Positions 1-12,600 of a DNA stretch of 64,000 nt are shown here, piece after piece. The stretch comes from Zoroaster sp. YZ-2022 (lineage: Eukaryota; Echinodermata; Asteroidea; Forcipulatida; Zoroasteridae). The first letter of the stretch is position 1. Each line of letters opens with the position of its first letter. A program made the position numbers and the translations under genes. The stretch lies in NCBI GenBank assembly GCA_029582265.1, contig CM055826.1, positions 36,774,127-36,838,126 on the forward strand, in the 5' to 3' direction. The notes beneath the pieces are model-generated. The model made no database searches. It saw nothing but the letters and a program-made list of their open reading frames with translations, and had not been told where the DNA came from.

Positions 1-8
1 CCCCCCCC

Positions 9-388
9 AAAAAAAAGTATGTGGTTTCTGGTCCCTGTGTGCGTTGCCTAAGACCTGTGCATCAACATTTTTAGTTTTCTGTTTTTCTTTGCTATGAAAC
101 GATGTCCAATTGCAGCCACAATTGCTGGATTGATTGGAATTCTGCCGCGCTGTGTTTCAAATGACTTGTTCACATCGGGGTTATGAACATTTGCCCGATT
201 TGTGAGGCCTCTCTTAGCCACCATACTTTGTACATGGGAAATTTGGTCTGGTTCCACTAACTGTGTATTACATACATGTTAACATGTATCATTTAAAAAA
301 ATAATAATAAAATTTTTTTTAAACGTCATCGCACCGACTCTGAAGACGACCTATGACCAGAAACCGGATCCATTTATTTTGGCCCTAG
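9..388 (-). mobile_element. GGCC-type MITE, copy 1
   Basis: A ~380-bp inverted-repeat element. The left end reads CCAAAAAAAAGT then GGTTTCTGGTC; the right end reads GACCAGAAACCGG then TTTTGGCCC. The interior contains a conserved stretch that translates on the minus strand as EPDQISHVQSMVAK and GRIPINPAIVAAIGHRFIAK. Related copies occur at 792, 4450, 5160, 8420 and 22120. The right end abuts the GCLC exon g donor. Confidence 0.65.
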
Positions 389-400
389 GGTTGTACTTAC

Positions 401-604
401 CCGAGGCCCGGTCTGAAATGAGTTTGAGGTAGCACATGATTGAACATCGTGTATCCAGATCAGTCTCAACCGTGCTGACATACTGATTAATGAGTGGAAT
501 AAGACCAGGGAAATCTCCCTGACCATCCCCTAATGGACCACCATTAATAATTGTATTGATGCTCATCAATGACTGCTCCTTCTCAATGGGACACTTGCAT
601 GAAC
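401..604 (-). CDS. GCLC: GCLC exon g (... [10 protein letters not shown] ... SDRAS)
   Basis: 204 bp: acceptor GACCTACAG, two bases completing Cys, 67 codons plus one base, donor GTAAGT. It encodes [36 protein letters not shown] and RAS. A MITE ends about 5 bp beyond the donor octamer. Remaining C-terminal exons lie off the window. Confidence 0.95.
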
Positions 605-3600
605 CTGTAGGTCAAAGGTTAGAGGTCAATCACATTATTATCATTCTGGTAACGAGACCAAAGGTTGCACAAAAGCGAATATAGAGCAGTAAAACGATTT
701 CATTTGTATGGTATAGAAAAGTGGTACAAGAAATTAAAAAATTTACAAAATTTCAAGATTAATTAGCTTTTCCAAAAAAAACAAACATTAGGCCAAGAAA
801 AGTCTTCAGTTTCTAGTCTTCAGTTTCTAGTCTCCAGTCAGCTTAAAAATCTGTGCGGTGACATGTTTTTCATTTGGTAATTTTTGTTTTGCCAACCAGT
901 GAAACACGTTATATGCATACATGGTTATTGGAACCAGACCAAATTTCACATATACAAACTATGGTGGCTAAAAAGATGCCTCACAAATCAGGCAAATGTT
1001 CATACCCCTATGTGAAAAAGTCATTTAAAACACAGCATGGCAGAATTCCAATCGATCCAGCAATTTTGGCTGCAATTGGACTTCGTTTCATAGCCAAAAA
1101 AAAAAGAAGAAACAATTTTGACATGTGGCTCTGAGGTGACACGTGCGGAGTCTAGAAAGTGGAGACTTTTTTAGTTTGCTAAGCCAAAATTGTCCAACAA
1201 AATCATTCCCTGCAATGTATAGCTTTTGTTCAGTTTTAAATGTGAGAGGGAAAACCACAGAGAAATATTCCAGGTAAAACCCATGTGAACCGATATGAAT
1301 TCAAACCCAATCCACATGTTGAAACCCATGTGAACCGATATGAATTCAAACCCAATCCACATGTTGAAACCCATGTGAACCGATATGAATTCAAACCCAA
1401 TCCACATGTTGAAACCCATGTGAACCGATATGAATTCAAACCCAATCCACATGTTGAAACCCATGTGAACCGATATGAATTCAAACTCAATCCACATGTT
1501 GAAACCCATGTGAACCGATATGAATTCAAACTCAATCCACATGTTGAAACCCATGTGAACCGATATGAATTCAAACCCAATCCACATGTTGAAACCCATG
1601 TGAACCGATATGAATTCAAACTCAATCCACATGTTGAAACCCATGTGAACCGATATGAATTCAAACCCAATCCACATGTTGAAACCCATGTGAACCGATA
1701 TGAATTCAAACCCAATCCACATGTTGAAACCCATGTGAACCGATATGAATTCAAACTCAATCCACATGTTGAAACCCATGTGAACCGATATGAATTCAAA
1801 CTCAATCCACATGTTGAAACCCATGTGAACCGATATGAATTCAAACCCAATCCACATGTTGAAACCCACGTGAACCGATATGAATTCAAACCCAATCCAC
1901 ATGTTGAAACGCATGTGAACCGATATGAATTCAAACTCAATCCACATGTTGAAACGCATGTGAACCGATATGAATTCAAACCCAATCCACATGTTGAAAC
2001 GCATGTGAACCGATATGAATTCAAACTCAATCCACATGTTGAAACCCATGTGAACCGATATGAATTCAAACCCAATCCACATGTTGAAACCCACGTGAAC
2101 CGATATGAATTCAAACCCAATCCACATGTTGAAACCCATGTGAACCGATATGAATTCAAACTCAATCCACATGTTGAAACCCATGTGAACCGATATGAAT
2201 TCAAACTCAATCCACATGTTGAAACCCATGTGAACCGATATGAATTCAAACCCAATCCACATGTTGAAACCCACGTGAACCGATATGAATTCAAACCCAA
2301 TCCACATGTTGAAACGCATGTGAACCGATATGAATTCAAACTCAATCCACATGTTGAAACGCATGTGAACCGATATGAATTCAAACCCAATCCACATGTT
2401 GAAACGCATGTGAACCGATATGAATTCAAACTCAATCCACATGTTGAAACCCATGTGAACCGATATGAATTCAAGCCCAATCCGATATGAATTGAAACCC
2501 AATCCACATGTTGGCTCGGTGCAGAGTGGGTTTCTAACCAGGATCCACCGAGATAAAAGGCAAAAAAAGTACCACAACACTATTCTGACACTCAATAGTT
2601 AGGAGTGTAAACTTGAATTGTGAATTTTGAAAAACTGCTATTAATTTTTTTTTTTTTGGGGGGGGGGGGGGTTACATCCAATAGTTTTTTTCTTATTGTG
2701 GAACTGTAATAATTTTTATTTCAAATTATATAATAATATGAGTGAATGAATATCTTCTCAGATAATATTGAGTTTGGTACTCACAAGATTGCAGATCCTT
2801 ACGAAAGTAAAACTTTGAATCGAGGACAGCGTTGCGTTTCTGCGCTTGTTGCATGTTTGCATCAACCTGAAATGAAGACAAAATAACAAGAGACCATTGG
2901 ACACACATGCTCTGGTCCAATCAGATAGAGTGTTACAAAATGCATAACAATCTGGTCCAATAAGATAGAGTGTTACATAGTAGGCCTACATGACAATCTC
3001 ATCCAATCAGATAGAGTGTTAAAAAGTGCATAGCAATTAGCAACGAGCAATTAGGTCCAATCAGATAGAGTGTAACAAAGTGCATAGCAATCTGGTCCAA
3101 TCAGATAGATTGTTACATAGTACATGACAATCTCCTCCAATCACATAGTGTTACAAAGTGCATAACAATCTCGTCCAATCAGATAGAGTGTTACATAGTA
3201 CATGACAATCGGATCCAATCAGATAGTGTGTTACAAAGTGCATAACAATCTCGTCCAATCAGATAGAGTGTTACATAGTACATGACAATCGGATCTAATC
3301 AGATAGTGTGTTACAAAGTGCATAACAATCTCGTCCAATCAGATAGAGTGTTACATAGTACATGACAATCAGATCCAATCAGATAGAGTGTTACAAAGTG
3401 CATAACAATCTCGTCCAATCAGATAGAGTGTTACATAGTACATGACAATCGGATCCAATCAGATAGAGTGTTACAAAGTGCATAACAATCTCGTCCAATC
3501 AGAGTGTTACATAGTACATGACAATCAGATCCAATCAGATAGAGTGTTATATACATGTAGTACATCACAATCTCGTCCAATCAGATAGAGTGTTACATAG

Positions 3601-6600
3601 TACATGACAATCAGATCCAATCAGATAGTGTTACAAAGTGCATAACAATCTCGTCCAATCAGATAGAGTGTTACATAGTACATGACAATCTCATCCAATC
3701 AGATAGAGTGTTAAAAAGTGCATAGCAATTAGCAACTGGCAATTAGGTCCAATCAGATAGAGTGTAACAAAGTGCATAGCAATCTGGTCCAATCAGATAA
3801 AGTGTTACAAAGTGCATAACAATCTCGTCCAATCACATAGAGTGTTACAAAGTGCATAGCAATCTGGTCCAATCAGAATACTCTAAAAGCAACTTCCACT
3901 TGGAACCAAGCAGCAAAGAACCGTTGAGGGAATTAAAAGTAAACTGAAGTAAACTTTCCTATTCTGGAAAGGTTTTAAAATATGACTTTCTTTTATTTTA
4001 TTCTATCTTATTATCTAATGTGCTGAGTTACTGAGTTAATCTAAAAATAGCACTCTGATTCCATGCCCTGTTGATTGTGACAATATTGTCTCTTTAAGTG
4101 TGCTTATTGAGATTTAATTTGATTTAATCTGAACATTCCCTTCTGATGTTATGTAAGACATCATCTTCACTTCATACCTTAGACAGTTGCATCAAGAAGC
4201 TCAACTTAAACGTCAGAATTGTGCGGGTCAGCAGAACTAGGAATACAACAAAGGCAGCATTCTCAAAGTCCGTCAGCTGGACTTCAATCGGCCGGAATTC
4301 CACCCTCCAGCCGATGTTAGAATTGACCGGTGGAGGCTTGAAGCGCATTGTCTGCCAATTTGTGGACTGTATGTTCTGAAATGGAACAAGAAATGTTTCA
4401 GAATGTAAAATTGCCAGAATGTGACAAAAGTTAGTGTTTTTTTTTTGTTTTTTTTTGCCAACCCGTGAAAAACGTGATACATGTATACGCGGTTATTGGA
4501 ACCCGACCAAATTAGTATGGTGGCTAAGAGAGGCCTCAGAATATAAGACAAACATTCATACCCTATGTGAACAAGTCGTTTAACTCTTTCCTGCCAGCAC
4601 GCCATTTCATGACTGGGACCCCAACGACAAATTCGGTCATTTTATTTTTGTGCACAGTTGAATGGGGCCATTGCTTTGTGCACAATATGTATTCAACCAA
4701 TGAGTGTGCAGTGTGGTCAAAGTAGGTGTGGTCAGTAGGTCCAAGGACACCGCGAGACTTGGTTTATACTGCAGAGACATGTGCTGTTGCCAGATCACTG
4801 TTTATAACACCACTTAATGTCCTGCTAATAGGTGGCCATGGGGAACATTGTAATTGACCATAAATAATTATCATTGCATATGAAAGTTGTTAACAGCCAT
4901 GTCCTTTCTCTATGCATGGACCAACCGCAGCAGGGCCTTACAATGTCGCGCCTGACAAACTCTCCCCTATCAAAGTTTACCCTGCCGTCATGATTTTACG
5001 TATTGAAAACTGGTTTATAAAGAGCCTAATGAAATAAACATATGAATATGTCATATTGATTTAATGAAAATAAATGAAACATGGTTCACAAAAAAATATC
5101 TAAATCACATGAAATCTTAGAGAATACATAAAGTATAGAACTACATTTATTTGTTCAAACTAGTACGTTCATACCCTTATGCGGAAAAACTCGTTTAAAA
5201 CACAGCTTGGTAGAATTCCAATCGATCCAACAATTTTTGCTGCAATTATACATCGTTTCATAGAAAACAAAATAAAGGAAATTAAAAATGCCGAAAGACT
5301 TTTTTGCTTAAGACCCTCAAAAATCTTGGCGGTTTCTGGTCTCCGCGCGCGTCGCCTCAGTACCGCGCATCACCTCAGTACCGCGCGTCGCCTCAGTACC
5401 GCGCATCGCCTCAGTACCGCGCATCGGCAGATAGACCATATAGAAACCAGAGACTTTTTGGGCCTAAATGTACAATATTTTTGAAAATACATGTTCACTG
5501 TCCGATTAATTAAGACAAATTGGCCCACATGATCCAACGAAGGAAGGAAATACAATGTACTGTTTATGATAATAGTACATGTAATTTTAAAATTACGTTT
5601 TTCTACAGTATTTGGAATAATAATATAAATTCAATGATTGAATTCGTTGTGTCTTGATTGGAAGGACTTTTATGGATGAAATGTGCGAAAAGTCACAAAA
5701 TGCCGCACGATCACAAATTATTCGGGTAGGAAATTCTTTAGACTTTAGATTTACGTTTACGATGACCTTTCGCCCCATTTATAAAGAAAAACTCGTCGCA
5801 TACGACCTCTTAATTTATCAATAAAATAAAATGAAATCTAAATACACAATGATGGCATCATTTACTATGTTGTGTGAGTCATATCATGAGCCATGATTTT
5901 GTCTATATTTTGTGTCCATGTGATAATGTTTAATATGACATCGGACAACACAATTGTACACGTAAACCGATGGGAAAAAAACAAAAAACAAAAACAAGAG
6001 GCGTAACAAGTACATGCCTAGCAATGGAACATGTTTTGGCTGCGAGTGGTTCAAAACTTTTGAAGGCTAAAGCCAAACGAGTACAACGGGGAAAATGCGC
6101 CTAGTTTTAGTAGTCTTAAACGCTTAAGAAATACTGGTTAGTATACGAAATAAACTGTATATGCCTCATAAACAGTACCGTTGAGCTAAAAACTCTAACA
6201 AAGTCGCCTATACAAAGTCGCCTCCTACAGGATTCACTGGTATAAACTTGAAGATGGTTAAGCTTTCAAAATGTCCCTGATGTAATTTAAACTTGCCCGC
6301 TTGCTAGGTTCGTCTACGTAAGTCAGAGCTTGTACATTTTTGAGTACATTGATGGGGCGTTTCCTCGTGATGCAGCTAATGAGAAATCCAAAGGAGTATA
6401 TATCCGTGCACGGAGAATGTGTGTCATTGCTGGATAGTAGCTCAGGCGCTATCCACGGGTATCGTCTCCTCCATTGAAGTTGTTCCTTGATGGTAAGACG
6501 GTGAGGTGAACTTGCTTTACTCGTCGATACGCACTTTCCAAAGTCAATGATAAGTGGGCTGTATCCAAGCTCCTTCCGAAGCACTATGTTGTCATCTGTT

Positions 6601-9600
6601 AATTAAAACAGAAATACAAAAGTACATTTACAAACTCAAAAGTGACCAATATCAAATTCGGCTGTCGATGACCAACTCAAGAGTTGGATCCGTGGACTGT
6701 TTTTAAAGGTCCGACAATGTTTGTTAAAACAGTTTGAGTACAAGTCTAACATTACAGGCGTACACTATAGTGTAAATATTGAGACATTGAAAAAAGACTG
6801 GGGGGGGGGGGGGGGCAGGAGGCGCAAGTAGTCTAGACTTCCTAAAGGTCATTTACAAACAACATTAATATAAAAGGGTATATAATATTTGTCTCGATCT
6901 GGTTGAATGATTATGATTATGTTGAAATAATTACATATGTGGCGCCTACTAATTGACAAGATTGTTTTGTTCTGTTTTAATGTTGCTTGAACAGGTATAT
7001 TCGTTAGCGGTTTGCTCTGAATCCTGGGTTGTGCATTTTTGTGGGTGTCCTGGGTTATTAAATTGATTAATATTAATTTTTTTTATTTTAAAAGCAAGTA
7101 CATTATAACATACCCTTCAAATCATTGTGAACAATGTCGCTACGATGAATTGCATGTAGACCGTCTGCTACTTGCTGGATAATCTTCACCCACGGAATAC
7201 AGCCTAGAAGACGCTTATCTCGGAGGGCCTGCCAGATTGTGCTGCTCCCCCAGTACTGGGTTACCAAGCAAAATGGTGTTTTGGTAACGCAGATACCGAT
7301 CAAATGAGGAAGGTGTTGGGATGCTTGCAGGCTGAGAATGTCACTTGCCTCTTGTAATACACTTTCTCGTAGCCGCTCGGTAGATAGTCTCTCCGGATTT
7401 CTAGATACTTTAACAGCCACCGCCATCCCCTTAAAAGTCGATAAACAGCAAGCTCCATAGGTACCCGTCCCTATGTTTTCGCCGAGTGGCAATTGTTCCT
7501 TTTCGAGATACATGCAAGCGGGAATGACTGGTTGCTTGGGTCTCCCCGTCTTCCATTCCAAAGCATCCCGTTGTTTGATGACTCTGCTTAATTCGTTCCT
7601 GCCTGCCTTTCTCACCTCCTCCAATTCTCTCGTAACTCTTTGATTTCCGCTGGCGTGCTCAAATCCTTGATGATGTGGTGTAATCCAACCAGCATAGGTG
7701 AACTTTCTTGACGGGGTTGTGCCCAACTTTCTGGTATTGACTCGTCAACGGTTGTAGTCAGCTGGATTCCGTAATACATCCATTCGGTTTTTGGATTTTT
7801 TTTGCTCCTGCCTGGCCTCATTCTTTTAAGACAATCCCCGAAGCACTTCTTTAGGAGTTTACTCTTTTTAGTGTCGTTTAAATTCGGTAATTTACAGTGA
7901 ATTTTCTCCAGGGCAATCTTCACGCATACTTTTCCATTTTTGTTTACTTCAAAGATGTCACGAATTATTTTTTCTTGCTGATCCATAGCTCAGGTTTGTT
8001 AGAAAGAGAACAAGATCAATCGGAATGAGGATGTCCCACAGTGAGCTCAGTTTACTTATGGCCCACTCTAAACCCAACTCCAGGACATGTCCGTCACCAC
8101 AATCTTAACTTAAGCTGGCGGCACTTTCTTTATGTTCTTAATGACAAAAGCCACATCCCCCACAAACAATGGACACATCTTTATTTTCTCGAATCCTAAC
8201 AATTATTATTTCAACAAACCCCATTGTATATTTGACGAATATACAGTCTTCGAAACACTGGTGGAACTCTACAACCAAGTGACCATTTCTCAATGCCCTT
8301 TTGTGAATTACTTGCATTGCTAATTGTTGTTGCTGTCTTGAGTGGAGGCAATGATACACAGTTTACAACGTCATGCATTAATGCCCTATTTCAAAACTTA
8401 ATTTTTATTTTAAATTGTTTTGTTTTTGCTATGAAACGATATCCAACTGCAGCAAAATTTTTCAAAAAATGGAATTCTGCCGTGCTGTGTTTTAAATGAC
8501 TTTTTCACAAAAGGGGTATGAACGTTTGCCCGATTTGTGAGGCCTCTTTTAGCCACCATACTTTGTATATGGGAAATTTGGTTGCCCGCGTATATAATGT
8601 ATCACACATTTCCCTGTTGGCAACAACAACAAAAAACAAAAAAACAAAAAAGCGCGTCACCGATCGATTTTGAAGTTGACCGATGACCAGAATCCGGATA
8701 CTTTTTTGGCTTCAACGGTATAACAAGTATAATCTATACAACAGGCTTTGTACATTATACACTTCCTTTTTATGTCTTGGAGTATAAACTCCGTCTTATT
8801 TTTTCAGACGATCACGAACAGTAAATGACTCATGCATCGCGTTTGTTTAACTTAAATGGCAAATATCGTCATGATGAACAGGGCATAGAAATGAAGTGCT
8901 ACGGTAGTTTTAGATTAACTTGGTGACTTAAAATAATACCCCAAATGTAAGATCATTACCGTTGCTGCTGCATTAGCTAGTAATTTTCCGTCACTGTTTT
9001 CATCTTAAACTAAGACACCGATTCCATGCCCTGTTGAAAGTCTTCTATGACGATACTGTCACTACTGTCACTCATTTATTTATTTATTTATTTATTTAGT
9101 TTTATTTTATTTTGTTTTATTTATTTTGTTCAACTAACAATCACAAATATTGCCATGACAAAATTTTTAATACAGACAGCACTTCAAGTTTAAGCGTAAT
9201 TTATTTATTTGATGCGTCTTTAAAATATAAACAAAATAATGTAAATTTACAAACATTATGATTGGAAAAATAATCAATTAAGAATAATAGGGTATTATAC
9301 CAAAATGATTACAATAAAACATAATATGTTTTGTTTTGACCATTGCTTTAATTTCAGTCCCAAAACACAATCGCTGAGCTTTTTGTCATTAGTTTGAATT
9401 ATTATTTCAAAATAAGACAATATAGTCCAGCTGCTAAAATATACCCATTGTGCACTTTGTGGTATAAGCATGATTTTTTTGGTTCAGATTGGGCCAAATA
9501 TCATTTTAAGTTATGAACCCAATGGACTGGGTCTCACCAAAAACGAGCATTCTGATGTCATGAAGTAGGTTTTTTTTAATGTCTGAATAAGTTAATAGTA

Positions 9601-12600
9601 TACATTATTCAGATGAAGAACAATCTTTGATTCTGCCAGTTTTATGGGCGGTGTTTTTTGTTTGTTTTGTTTTTTAATTAGAAGGGGGGAATGATCCGGA
9701 CCCAAATGTTAAAAATGTATGCTTTTACCACGAAATGTCGAATTGTATTGCGTAGCAGTTGTACTATTATACCCTTTTTAGCTTTGAGCATCAAGGTTAG
9801 TCACAGTAAAAACCAATTATGGCTAGTAACAAAGATGCATGTACAACCAATCTTGAAGGCTTTTGGTAAATTTCTGTAAATATTTAGTACAGGGAACGCT
9901 GGCCTACCTGACACAATAATTTATTTTATAATATTATATAAAACTTTTCATGATCACAGTACAAAATGTACTTTCCAGGAGTGAATTATAATTTCTCAAA
10001 ACCAACCATTTTGATTTGAAGAGAATATTTCTTTGAAGGGATGGACAATGTAAACAAACTATTGCAAATTACAAATTGTTAGTTGTTGATGCAATTGCAA
10101 ATAACATAATAGTCTAGTCAATCTGAGCAAAATAATGGGTTGACCTGGACAAAATTGCAACAGAATTTATTTTTGTTGTAAGTGTCTCTTGAAAGCCTCC
10201 TGAACAACATATCAAAAAGGTAGAAAAAAATAAGATTGGGAAATATGGCTAATTTGCATAAAAACAAAATGGCTACCGTTACCACTTTTTTTCGCTAATA
10301 TATGTACACAAATCCCCTTAGTATTAGTAAAACTCATATCATTATCACATAATATTTGCATGAATATGAACATTGAACACTTTCAAAATAAATTTGAGCA
10401 CAAAAATTCCAATATGGCAGTTATTTTCCAAGATGGTTGACTTTTTTCCCGCCAAAATCAAAATAAAACTAGTTACTAAGATCAGACTTGTGCTAGTACA
10501 TGCATGTCTCAGGCTCTGGTAGATATAAATGTTATGTTTACACAAACATTTCACACCCTTTTGGATGTTATATGACATTTCTCTACATTGTCACTTATCC
10601 ATGTTACTAAATTGTCTTCTTTCCATAATAAAAGGTAATCATAAAACAACGTTAACACACAATTGTCAATTGTTGTACGTTTCCAGGAATCATCAAAAGC
10701 AACCTCAACTCGCATGTTGTGTTTTACTTCAGTTGTTGCATTTCGCATCAATTGGGAAAGACTGCAATGAAAAAAAATATTCACCAACATATTTTTGTAA
10801 GTAGCTGCAACTGGAAGATCTTGTTATGCCAGTGTAAGAATAAGCTCAAAATGTGGATTTTGCATTGAATTAATTAGGTATGCAACAAAACTAGTTGATA
10901 GGTAAACATGACAACGGTGATGAAACATAGAACTTTGAAACACTGTATAGCCTTTTAGAATTACCTGTTAGAATTCCTCGTTCAAGCTCTGAATGGATTC
11001 CTCGGAGAGTTTGTACAGTTTACACCCTTGCATTCACCACACACACTATGGAGCATTCTAAGCCAAGCTTCTTGCAGGTACATTTCCGTGTATCACAATC
11101 TGATTTACAATTACATCGGATTACCTTCATGAGAGTATCTGGAGCTGGTGGCAAGTCTGTTTTTAGGTTCAAACCTATCTGACACTCGGAGCCACCCCAT
11201 TCTTCTGGACTCAAGTTGGAACCTTTGTCCATCCATTGTTGCACTTGATAATATACACGGGCACTATGGTACCGAGCAGCAGCTGCTGTGGGGGGAAGGG
11301 TGTGTACTTGTACTGAGGAGTTCCTGGTTGAGATTTTTTCTCTGAACCGCCTGTACCGAAGTTCATCCAAGCCTTCGTCAGTGGAACCTCCGTACAAACA
11401 AGACAGGGCTTTCTCACCAGCAGAAATTATGTCTTCTCTTGGAGATTCTCTGGAGAATATTTCTGCTTGGTTTTTGAAGTCAAGATTACTTTTCAGCTTT
11501 TTGAGAGATGCTCCTTTACCAATGCCAAAAAGCCTTGAGGTTGTGTCACATCCGGTAACTGCATGCACGAATGGTAACAAGTGACATGTGTCTTGGCCAA
11601 GTGCTTGTTGTATCCACTTAATATTCCATATTCTCGGCTTTTTAGTGGTCTGCCTTCCTTCTGACCTAAGGTAGATGTCAAATGAGTTGGGATTTACATG
11701 GAAGCACAAAAGGACTAATAGATCGGTGTCTTCTCCTATTAGGGTAGTGGAGCACCTTGATGCCGAATCCACTGCAGTTTGACAAATGAGTAGGTCAGCA
11801 TCATCTACTGCATGAATGGTTTTAACACCGTGATTTTGAAGCGTGTCACTGAGCATGTAGATGAATTTCTGTTTGTTTTTGCTGTGAGCCAGGAAGTATT
11901 CTTTCTTTGACTTGAGAGGCATACCACCAACAAAGTTCACCTCTGCGCCTACAACACCACCAGATCGCCGGAGATGAGCAGTATCCTTTGTAGAAGGGCC
12001 TGAGCCATATCCATCAAAGACAACAGTTGGCTTGTTATACTTTTTCTTAACATAGTCCACATACATCTTGCAGATAGAATCAAATGTGGTGTCTCTTGGC
12101 CATGGCAGTCGTTGGAGGAGTGAGCCGCTGTCAAGGACGTAACTCATTTCTTCTGGTTGTGGTGCAGGCATATCCGTAGCTTGAGTCATATTCCAAATAG
12201 CGTCAGCTAGCACTGGCTTGTTTGCCTCTCGAAGAAGTCCATTTGGTTCAAACAGAGCTGATGGATGGCTGCTGAGCTCAAATTTGAAGACGTCAGCTAC
12301 ATTTTCTGTGTCATTGCCAGCGGCCATAACCAAACGCTGAAAAGAGCAACTGGGGATCAATATTATTAGATTCACCATCAACTTTCATGGACACTTTGTG
12401 GGCCATTGTCACTACATGTTCTTTCTTCTTAAATGTGTAGTCAACGACCTTTTTTCTTTCATGGTTCCAAGGATTTTACGTCCCACTTCTTTTGCTTTAT
12501 CAGCAGTCACTGCGTTGTCTGCTGTTACACCAGTAGCTATATTTCGAAGAGATGAGTCTTGTTGAAAAGGGTTTCTGTCCTGAAGAAACGCAAGAAGTGT

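Noticed and set aside
1171..2595. Open frames of 400-470 codons on both strands over the 45-bp array
   Set aside because: They arise because the unit is 45 bp and free of stops in several frames. There are no splice sites or non-repetitive domains, and the frames overlap on opposite strands.
2890..3885. CRISPR-like array
   Set aside because: Units are contiguous without unique spacers; eukaryotic tandem repeat.
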